Shown one piece after another: positions 36,339 through 45,119 of a stretch of DNA of 64,000 nt. The notes beneath the pieces are model-generated. The model saw only the letters and a list, made by a program, of their open reading frames with translations, was not told the origin of the DNA and searched no databases. The position numbers and the translations under genes were made by a program. Source of the DNA: Setoptus koraiensis (lineage: Eukaryota > Arthropoda); contig CM106585.1 in assembly GCA_048013815.1 (NCBI GenBank), forward strand, positions 13,950,001-14,014,000. The letters run 5' to 3'. The first letter of the stretch is position 1. Each line of letters starts with the position of its first letter.

Positions 36339-36450
36339 CCACGCAGTTTAGGCTCGATGAGCTTCGAACTGCGGCGTTGAGCTCGTTCGAAGCTCGTTCG
36401 AGCTTCGAACGAGCCATTCAATTCAAGCTCAACGGCGAGGCGCTGCGTGG
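36339..36450. other. 112-bp nested foldback
   Basis: Ends CCACGCAG/CTGCGTGG (36339-36346 and 36443-36450) enclose a central perfect stem of 16 bp (36381-36396 GCTCGTTCGAAGCTCG, loop TT, 36399-36414). A further complementary pair CGTTGAGCT/AGCTCAACG sits between. Confidence 0.82.
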
Positions 36451-38703
36451 ATAATTCGTTGGCCTTGGTGGGTGCACGTCAACAGCATCGGCCTGCTGGC
36501 AATCTCAAGGCGCGTTGCCTGCAGTGTCGTCGCAACTCATAGACGGCTCATGCATCACGACGATAGCGTCTCATTTCATGCCATCAAACGCATCCGTTGA
36601 AACCATTTAGTCACAGAGCAGCAGTCACTTTTGTCGTCTCGCATTGTCGTTGTCTGCCGCCAGCCAAGCTCGAAATAAAATGAATTAAAACAAAATGGCT
36701 GCACGACGGCGGCGCAACAATCGCAAAAATCCACTACAAACTGTCGCGAAATAGTGAGAAATCTCTCTCGCTCCCTCGCTAACTCGCTCCCTCGGTGCAG
36801 TGAGCTAAATCTTAATTAGAGCCAGTAGGTTTTGTTTCTAATTTGTTTGCAAGTTTAAATGCGACGGAGACGCGAACACGGCGAGCTGTGACGAAGCCGA
36901 GCGGACTTAACGATTGACTAGCTGGCGCACAATATGCTTCATTAGGACGCCAAATTCCAGCAACATTCGCAAACATATTGTTGTTGTTGTTGTTGGTGGT
37001 GTTTTTACAACTTTTGCAACACCTCGCCACTGGCTGGCTGGCTGGCCAACGTCGAGCGAGCTGGCGAAAACAAGCGCTCGCATGTGAGAGATATTGCCCG
37101 ACATGTTGCGCGATTACGTATAAATCAACCAACATGATGAATTTTGTTGTTGCCAATTGCACAGCCAGTATGAGAGAGTATGATGCCAGATAAAAGAACG
37201 CGTCACTTTCTCGGAAAGCTGCTCCGCTTGTGCCAGCGCTCGCCAAGGCCAACAACGAACAGTCTTCGTCTTGTAAACAGTAACTAGCTCGTTTGAGCGG
37301 CCAGCCAAATATTGATCAATCAATTCAGCATTATTATTGTGCTGGCCGAGCCCGAAAAGCTCGTGCCCGTCACAGATAAAACGTCCCAACGTCACGGATA
37401 TAAACTAGTCTCGGAATTAACTAATGAGTGTATACATTTACATAATGATAATTGATGCGCAACAGTTTGAACGGGCTCAACAACAACGACCCTATGCGCC
37501 GCCTGCCAGCAATATCATTGTATGCGAGTTATACCATCATATGTGAGTTATGCTATCATATATGAGTCGTGTTATTATATGAGCTCTTCAATTGGTGATA
37601 GCGAGACTCTGTTGGACTCAGTTCCGCTACTTTCGCTAGTGTCGCTCAACGTGCTGGCTCAAGCCACAGATGCTAATGGTGTCAAGTCTATTTATCTCTC
37701 TTCGCAGCACATTCAATTGGCGGCGATAAGTCGCAAGTGAAAGTTCAAGAGTATTGCGATTGTGCCAGTCCAATGGGACTCTCAGAGATCCCAACGCAAA
37801 TTGCTAAGAAATTGCTGAGACGAGCCGAGCCGCGACGAACCGAGCCGAGCCGAACACGATAGACAAGCTAGACAGCGGTTATAAACTGTGAGCAAACATC
37901 CAGCCCAGCGATTGTCATAATGAAAAATGAGATCTCTCGCGCCATTATTTAGCCTCAGTTATCCCCAGTGCGATGTCGATAGCGTAGCCGAGCCATTGAT
38001 TTGCGCGATGAGATGCGACCAATATAACAACAACTTCTTATATTTGTATTTGTATTTGTATTTATTATTGTGCCCGTCGTCGTCGTCGTCATCATCGAAT
38101 TAAGCTTAAGTGGCTTGCATTGGTGTCATTCGATCCACATGATTTACTATTGGCATTGTTGTTTACATCGCCATTGAGAGTTGTTGTGACGATTTCGCTC
38201 AAGCCGCTTCTTCGCCACTATATAGACAACAGAGGCATCGGCAAGTTCCTACAGCAACAGTATTGCACACCAATGAGAACAAGAACAAGATAGAAGAACA
38301 AAAACACACAAATTAAGTCTGAGAGAATAAGAATAAGACGAACAAGAAATAGTGATAGAGGTGCCATAAAAAGAGCGATACTATTACGTCATAATAGCGA
38401 CGACACTTTCTTTTTATTTATTTGACTACATTTATTCCAATTGCACATAGGCACAGATGATGATATTATTGTGAACTCAACTCCTATTACCATTGACACA
38501 ATAAACACAATAAACAATTGACAATCGACAATCGACATTAGAAATTTGACAGCCACAATCAGCACAATAATAGCAACAATAGTAGACAATTTGAAGAGTA
38601 GAAAAATTGGGGCCAAACCAACCATTTTGATCTTCGAGCTATAATTGCTTTCAACAACATTTTTTCATTTGCATAGTCAACATATCTCTGATCAACATTT
38701 ACA

Positions 38704-40352
38704 ATGGCCCTCATCGGTTCAACAAGCAACGATATTGGCGACACCAACGTCGCCAATCGAAAGCGACGAAAATCCAGCGTGAAACAACCGCGTCCAACCG
38801 AATTCAATAGAGAGTTGACAAGTTTTAGCAGCGGCGGTAGTGGCTGCAGCGGTGATTATAATCCAACGGCAACAACCACAACAATTATGTCGACTAACAG
38901 TGACAATTATACCACTGTTGTATCATCTTTGTACGGCGCACCATTGCAATCAACTGGCAGCGCAATCAGTGGAAATAGTTTAGCGGGCACTCGGTTAGCG
39001 TGTACGCCAATAAAGTTCCAAGATAGAGGCCAAAATGTTTCAATGAAGATACAATTCCAAATAACAACGTCCCCCGATATGGGCATGTTGCCGCCAACGC
39101 CAACAGTGGCCTCCACGAGTGCCCATCAACAAAGTCCATTATTAACGAAATATCGCAGCAATTCAGCCATGGTTCCATCGTCGACACAAGCAACAACTTT
39201 CGATCATCACAACAATGACATCGATATGAGCGACAGCGAGCATTCAATTGCAGCAAGGCGTCATCAATTGCAGATATTGCACCAGCAAAAGATAGAAATG
39301 GACGAGCGACAAAATCAAGTGTCAAATGGCGGTGGGTCATTCAAACGAGAACACAGACGACGACCGTCCACAACAATCGGGGTTAATTTAGATAGTAAGG
39401 GCAGTGTCACTAATCATCACAATATAGCCGCTATTAGCCAACAGTGCCAATCAGAGGACAGTGCCAAAGATAAGATTGCCTCGATGCAAACAACCAGCTC
39501 GCCGGGCCAGTCGGGCCTTGCAGCTAGATCGGCTACATTTGGCAGCTTTAGCGGCAGCGAAACAAACAGTCATCATAGCGATGACAGTCTCAAGGAGTCC
39601 ATTTATTTTAAGAGAGACGGTCAGCGATTTAATCATGAGTTTACCCTCAAATTATCTGTTGATCGCACCTACAGATGCCTATTGAAGATCAAACCATCTA
39701 TTCCATTGCAAAGTATTTCTATTCAAGGCCATCATATTAGATTTCATGATTGCACGCAAACAAGCCAGCAATCTAGACTAAATAAGTTTGTCACAACAAC
39801 TATACACAGCCAACATTATCGCCAACAGCAACAAACAAACAATGGATCAGCAGCAGAAACAACAAACCAACAACAACAATCGGCCAAAATAAATTCTGTT
39901 GATCATCATCATCACCAGGCAATATCGCCAATCCATCATCTCACCAAACATTTTCTACACACTCACTCTCATACTCACAATAGCGGTCAATTGATATATG
40001 TGTTCGATTGGTCAGCTAGCCGTTTCGAGGTAAACAAAAACAAAGCCAGAACAGAGGTACAAATGGTGCTTAGATTCAAGAATGGGGAAAGTCTAATGCT
40101 GCCGTTGCAAGTGAAATTCTACTATTCAGATTGTCGACAGCATCTCAACTGGGGTGAGTTGTTACTTTCTCTCAATACATATTCATATTTCTGACGAGAT
40201 AAACCGACTGACATGTGCTTGTTTCTATCCGTTTTCTATTCACTCCATTGACGCGCGACAACGACGCAGGAAGTTTACTGCATTTCATAGATTATGATTG
40301 TCTAATCAATAAACTGGGAAACATCAACGTCAACAGAGTTCAGTTCTACTGA
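38704..40352 (+). CDS. Unrecognised 510-residue protein with conserved-looking C-terminal domain, two exons
   Basis: Exon 1 is 38704-40153 and exon 2 is 40270-40352. The donor TGGG|GTGAGT and acceptor GACGCAG join in phase 1 across a 116-bp intron. They replace the read-through tail GELLLSLNTYSYF with GSLLHFIDYDCLINKLGNIN and then VNRVQFY. N-terminal residues 1-290 are Ser/Thr/Asn/Gln-rich with a basic RKRRKSS patch (possible nuclear signal). Residues from about 298 (SIYFKRDGQRFNHEFTLKLS, then LLKIKPSIPLQSISIQGHHI) to the C-terminus (FDWSASRFEVNKNK, MLPLQVKFYY, HLNWGSLL) look like one folded beta-rich domain interrupted by a Gln/His-rich insert of about 70 residues. I do not recognise the family and assign no function. 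The 3' end is about 100 bp from the convergent DnaJ gene. Confidence 0.8.
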
Positions 40353-40455
40353 ACAGTTATACACGGCAAAATCATTATTAAATTGTTAAATAAGTTTGTA
40401 CACTACACCAAGTATCTCAGTTATCAGTTTGCAGCACCTTTGAGATACGTAATAA

Positions 40456-41373
40456 TCAATATATCAAGTGGCCCCTCAACTTTTCATACTCTGAACATGA
40501 AGGTGTCTTCAAATTTCTAGCGTCCTCCAAAGCTCTGGCGTTATCATACAAAACAAAATGTGCACGATTAATCATACTTTCCTTGTAATTTCTTTCTCGA
40601 AAGCATTTGTTCCTTAATTCGTGCGTATAATCTTCGACGACTTGTGTTTCAAGACGCCTCAATGCATTGCCTGTGTATTCCGAATCAAATTTGTCTTTAA
40701 CATAATATCTGATACCATAGGGCTGTATTTGACGAGGGTAATGATATTTGCTTGTAGAATGTAGTGAATAGGGTGGATCTGATTGTAACCAATAAGACGC
40801 TGCTGATAAGCTGACTAAAACTAACACTGGCATTAGTTGGACCAATAAATTGAAACCAGGCGATACCTCCTCTTGGGCCCTTCCATCTGAAGTTGTGTAA
40901 TGCCTAGTATCTCCTCTATTTCTGTAACTATGTGATGTTGCCTGCCATCTACGATTTGTGAAACTACCCGAGGCAAAGCCCCCATTAAAGAACATATTAA
41001 ATATCTCTTCGGGTGTTATATCACTTTCAAAACCGCGACTATAATCATTGTAATAATGTGATGTACCGGCCCTATGTCTATGATGGGCCTGATTGGCGAC
41101 ATCGCCACCATTCAGGCCATCTTCACCGTACATGTCATATTTGCGTCTCTTGTCTGCATCACTTAAAACGGCAAAGGCATTTCCAACCGCTTTAAAGGCT
41201 TCGGCAGCTCCTGGTTCTGAATTTTTATCAGGATGTAATAGTAACGCTAATCTTCTGTATTGTTTCTTTATTTCTGACTCGGTAAAATCCTTTCCTATTT
41301 GTAATATTTCATAATAGTCCTTGCACTTTCTAATTCTATCGATGGCCCTCTTATGGTCGTCTGAGGCAGTCAT
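40456..41373 (-). CDS. DNAJB12: DnaJ homologue subfamily B member 12/14 (ER membrane J-protein)
   Basis: Tail-anchored-like ER Hsp40 that recruits cytosolic Hsp70 for membrane protein quality control and ERAD (family knowledge). The 305-residue single ORF has a J domain at residues 19-84 (YYEILQIGKDFTESEIKKQY) with the catalytic HPD at 47-49. A Gly/Phe/Asn-poor spacer with FNMFFNGGF follows, then one membrane segment at about 174-195 (NLLVQLMPVLVLVSLSAASY). After it comes the DUF1977-type lumenal tail (YYVKDKFDSEYTGNALRRLE, CFRERNYKE). Vertebrate DNAJB12 is about 70-100 residues longer at the N-terminus; here the J domain starts at once. There is no intron. The start codon sits only about 48 bp from the left arm of the inverted repeat that flanks Surf4, so the promoter probably lies in that arm. 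B12 and B14 cannot be told apart. Confidence 0.92.
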   Translation of the reverse strand: MTASDDHKRAIDRIRKCKDYYEILQIGKDFTESEIKKQYRRLALLLHPDKNSEPGAAEAFKAVGNAFAVLSDADKRRKYDMYGEDGLNGGDVANQAHHRHRAGTSHYYNDYSRGFESDITPEEIFNMFFNGGFASGSFTNRRWQATSHSYRNRGDTRHYTTSDGRAQEEVSPGFNLLVQLMPVLVLVSLSAASYWLQSDPPYSLHSTSKYHYPRQIQPYGIRYYVKDKFDSEYTGNALRRLETQVVEDYTHELRNKCFRERNYKESMINRAHFVLYDNARALEDARNLKTPSCSEYEKLRGHLIY

Positions 41374-42632
41374 CGTGCGTGTCTATGTAAGTATGTTTGT
41401 TTGTTTGTCTGTCTCTCTGTCCCGAAATATGTGACAATAATTTGATTGTGATAAAATGATTTGGAATCAAATGTCGTTAGTTGATGATAGAGGATACCAA
41501 TCAATAATATCAATCAAATGTGAAACAAATATGATGTTAAATTACATGAGATGATTCTATGAATTAAATGATTTCATCTCTATCTATAATAATTGATCTC
41601 GATCAGTAATATTTGATCTCGATATATGCGTATTCTATATGTTGCAAAAATAGTAATAATTATATTATACTACACTATTAGACAGTTTTCTGTCTTGTTG
41701 CTTTATTGTTGTTGCCAAACCACAATTTTCTCCTTCTTCATTTGCTCCGTCCCAATTAATGCTGGTCTATTGTTGGAATATACGCTCTTTGACTCATCAT
41801 GAGTGACTTATCTTATTTATCTGAGCACTATTCACTCTGTGACTAGTTTTCCTTATTCTGTGCCGAGCAACTTTACACTGTGCCAGCGTATATACACAAG
41901 TCACAAACAGTGTTGTCCAATATTCACTTGTAAATCATTGTGACTCCAATAAACTAGCCGTATCGCTGCGTATAAACTCCGAAATTTATCCCTTGTATAT
42001 TATGTAATGCAATAATATTTATGGTAATAATAGGGCGAAACGAACAGATCAAGATGTAGCAGTGATATAGCAAATTTACTAATATCCGCGTGATAATAAC
42101 ATTTGTTGAGTTAGAATACCTCCACTCATCCGTCCCCGCCCGATATGCAAAATCATTCAGGCGCTCTTATACGAGATTAAACAGCAACAATATAAAATCT
42201 ATTATCAGGTCCTATTTGTATAGCTTTGCATTCACACGCACCATCACATTAGCTGCCAGTATTTTCGGTGGAGATTTTGTTGTCGAACCACTGCCATCAA
42301 TACATTATTGTACTGCGCAAGCTGTACCAGCGCTCTATCCAACAGTTTTTGCTGTTGTTGCTGCTCATTCGTTTACCATTATGCACGTTGTCTGTAATTT
42401 AAAATTGCACAGAATCCTCTGAAGCATCCCCCACTCACACAAACAACAGCGCTATTCAAAAGATTGCCATTTGAATTTCGCGCACTCAGTATATCCGGTT
42501 GAGCTATGCTGGACTGTCAGGAAAGTCTATCATAACAGAGCCACTAACAACATCGCCGGAGTCCTCAAGGTATTTAAAACAATCAACCACTAACAACATA
42601 ATCACACAAATAGCATCTTAATATACCAAATA
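41374..42632. other. Head-to-head spacer between DNAJB12 and Surf4
   Basis: Almost entirely the left arm of the inverted repeat (41421-42485). The remaining 150 bp upstream of Surf4 are unique. The 110-codon ORF starting at 42090 is not supported as a gene. Confidence 0.7.
41421..42485 (+). repeat. Left arm of large inverted repeat flanking Surf4
   Basis: Reads in the same order as the reverse complement of 43868-44640, with many substitutions and small gaps. Shared blocks include GTGACAATAATTTGATT, GGATACCAATCAATAATATC, CATGAGATGATTCTAT, TGTAATGCAATAATAT, TCCTATTTGTATAGCTTTGC and GCTGCTCATTCGTTTA. About 190 bp (near 41792-41985) has no counterpart in the right arm. Confidence 0.85.
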
Positions 42633-43454
42633 ATGGATGATTGGAATTTTGATGTGTTCATCAATCGGGCAGAGCTCAATGCAGAAACTTTTATTAAACA
42701 TTCCAAAGTACTTCTACCGACTATTGGGAGATTATTTCTCATAAGCACATTTCTAGAAGATGGAATACGTATGTGGTTCCAATGGAACGACCAAAGGGAC
42801 TATATTGGCTACCATTGGGACTTACCTAACTTTATTGGAACCATATTTGTTATTTATAATCTGCTTGCTCAATTGGGAGGCTCAGCTATGGTTCTACTGC
42901 GTAAGAAAGTTCGAGTTGCTTGCGGAATATTACTATCAGTGGTATTCATTCAAACCGCAGCCTACAACGTTTTATGGACGCCAAATTTCTTCTTCAGAAA
43001 CCTCAGTTTAACCGGTGGCCTACTTCTACTATTTGTTGAAACATTTGAACAAGGCAGAAGCAGAATGTTTGCCGGCGTGCCAATGATGGAGGGAAACAGA
43101 GAACCAAGAAACATACTGACTCTCATAGGACGTGTCTGTCTAGTTTTTATGTTTTTAACCATACAACGTTGGGAACTTTCGTTTTTCTTCGTCACTGAGG
43201 CAACACTAGCATGCGCTCTGATGTGTTTAGTTACTATAGGATGGAAGACCAAGTTATCCGCATTAGCATTAGTGATATACTTATTCTTTATGAATATTTG
43301 GATCAATGCATTTTGGACAATCGATAGTCACGTACCCCATAGAGATCTTTATAAATACGACTTCTTCCAAACACTCTCCATTATCGGAGGGCTACTTCTT
43401 TTAATAAGCCTGGGACCGGGTACAGTCTCCATTGACCAAAGAAGAAGAGATTGA
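42633..43454 (+). CDS. Surf4: Surf4-type ER cargo receptor (SURF4/Erv29 family)
   Basis: Polytopic receptor that loads secretory cargo into COPII vesicles and cycles between ER and ERGIC (family knowledge). The intronless 273-residue ORF spans the whole family length (human 269). Diagnostic stretches: LFLISTFLEDGIRMWFQWND, QRDYIGYHWD, RNLSLTGGLLLLFVE, MFAGVPMME, IGWKTKLSALALVIYLF, NAFWTIDSHVPHRDL, KYDFFQTLSIIGGLLLLISL and GPGTVSIDQRRRD. About seven hydrophobic segments are visible. The C-terminus is Arg-rich (QRRRD) where human has KKKEW, so the dilysine retrieval signal is not canonical. The middle of the protein is more diverged than expected for a housekeeping Surf4. Being single-exon and set inside an inverted repeat, it could be a duplicated or retro-derived copy; a spliced paralogue elsewhere would settle that. 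Confidence 0.93.
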   Translation: MDDWNFDVFINRAELNAETFIKHSKVLLPTIGRLFLISTFLEDGIRMWFQWNDQRDYIGYHWDLPNFIGTIFVIYNLLAQLGGSAMVLLRKKVRVACGILLSVVFIQTAAYNVLWTPNFFFRNLSLTGGLLLLFVETFEQGRSRMFAGVPMMEGNREPRNILTLIGRVCLVFMFLTIQRWELSFFFVTEATLACALMCLVTIGWKTKLSALALVIYLFFMNIWINAFWTIDSHVPHRDLYKYDFFQTLSIIGGLLLLISLGPGTVSIDQRRRD

Positions 43455-45119
43455 TCAATGTCGTCCATTCCAGCTATTAACTATTTAAATTTTTTTACTG
43501 ATCACATAGAACATTAAAAGTTTAAGCTTTTTCCGTTTTGTTAGAGGCCGAATCTCTCTTTCTCGTTCTCTCGTTCTCTCTCTCTCTCCCTCTCTCCCCG
43601 TCACATATGGTCGAATACAATTAGAGCGTACCAAAGCTGATTATCCGCACTGAGTTGTGTCTAACAAAGTGAACAACTACAGCTTTTCCGGACTCTCCAG
43701 ATCGAGAGCCGAGAGAAAACGCGATTCTTTAATACACGTTTTATGTAAACCTTTTCTTGGTCAGTTTAATCTGGAGAGTGGATTTTGGTCAGAATTTATT
43801 TAATTCGAGTGTCTACCTTGTAAGATGTGTGCCTATAAACTGATGGCAAGGAGATGAAAAGTTCGAAGAGACTCGCGCAGTCAATTGAATAGTGCCGCGG
43901 TTTGTGTAAGAGGGGGATACTTCGGGGAATTCTGTGCAACTCTAAATCGCAGAAAACGTGCAAAATGCTAAACGAATGAGCAGCAGCAACAACAAAAACT
44001 GTTGTATAGAACGATGGCGCAGCTTGCACACTACACTAGTGTATTGTGTTGATGGCACTGGTTCGCCAACAAAATCTGCACTGAAAATACTGGCAGCGAA
44101 TGTGTGTGTGTGTGTGTGTGAATGCAAAGCTATACAAATAGGACTTGTTAATTGATTATATATTGTTCAATCTCATATAAAAGCGCCTAAACAATTTTGC
44201 AAACATTATATCACAACACATATTATTACTACATGGATACTAATAAATTTATTACATCATTATAACATCTTGACCTGTTCGTTTAGTTCTATTATTACCA
44301 CACATATTATTGCATTACATGTATATTATACGCGGATTAGACCAGCACTGATCGGAATAGAAAGAATGAAGACGAAGAAAATTGTAGTTTGGCAAAAACA
44401 ATAAAGCAACAAGATAGAAATTATTACTATTATTGCAACATATAGAACACACATCGAAATCGATTATTATAAATAGAGATGAAACCGTTTAATTTATAGA
44501 ATCATCTCATGTAGTATAACATCATATTTGTTTCATATTTGATTGATATTATTGATTGGTATCCTCTATAATCAACTAACGACATTTGATTCCAAATCAT
44601 TTTATAATAATCAAATTATTGTCACACATTTCGAATGGGAATATCTTCACATGTATTGATGGTCGATGAATTGAAGAGAGCGATCAAATCTCACACTCGT
44701 CCCACACACATATCTAATCTATACCAATAAAGCAGAAGCAGCCACAACAACAACAACAGAAGCAACATTCAAATCTAATATTAGACACACATTTATACAT
44801 ACATAGGACGTAATAAGCTTCAAGCACTTCAGGAATTGTTGAGCTGCCACAAAAGCCATCGCCACCACCACCCATATTACTTGAGCAATCCTGATCAAAT
44901 CACATGATCGTTGCATCAAAAATTCGCTCTCTAGAACAATGATGCGGCTCCATGTTTAGCTTATCAACCTAATATCCATTAGCCAATATTTTCAAAATTG
45001 ATCATCAATCAATTTATAAATACTAGTATTACTAACATTATCATTTATCAATGCCTCTGTCCTAGAAACTAGTGTCCCTAGTGTTTATCTTCGAACCGCC
45101 AACATAAATAAACAAAACC
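43455..45119. other. Spacer between Surf4 and the PHD-SPOC gene
   Basis: Contains the Surf4 3' end, a pyrimidine tract of CT repeats near 43553-43600, the right inverted-repeat arm, and about 480 bp of AT-rich sequence that should include the PHD-SPOC promoter. No gene seen. Confidence 0.7.
43868..44640 (-). repeat. Right arm of large inverted repeat flanking Surf4
   Basis: Reverse-complement partner of 41421-42485, about 770 bp. It contains a (GT)n run at 44099-44120 where the left arm has a short CACACGCACCATCACA stretch. It ends about 480 bp upstream of the PHD-SPOC gene. Confidence 0.85.

Larger units (their letters stand above)
23204..38703. other. 15.5-kb region upstream of spineless with no supported gene
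   Basis: Holds the spineless 5' flank, any 5'UTR exons and the flank of the next gene at 38704. I found no conserved ORF, tRNA, rRNA or transposon coding. Noted content: 9-bp and 14-bp arrays 23821-24083; (GT)n 24632-24652; three palindromes 24842-24924; CAA/CAG 25285-25364 and 27239-27440; BamHI-site decamers 25881-25950; an 18-bp inverted repeat 26263/26312; GC-rich arrays 27660-28110; 18-bp units 29680-29770; hairpins at 29868 and 34834; and a foldback 36339-36450. GC drops to the right of about 37 kb. Confidence 0.65.

Noticed and set aside
36812-37255. 147-codon minus ORF with hydrophobic stretches
   Set aside because: Contains a poly-Asn run from a TTG repeat. No domain, and no splice-supported continuation.
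42090-42422. 110-codon ORF whose product resembles part of the ORF on the opposite strand at 43942-44127
   Set aside because: The resemblance follows from the two DNA arms being inverted copies. The frames do not stay aligned beyond short blocks and no family is recognisable.
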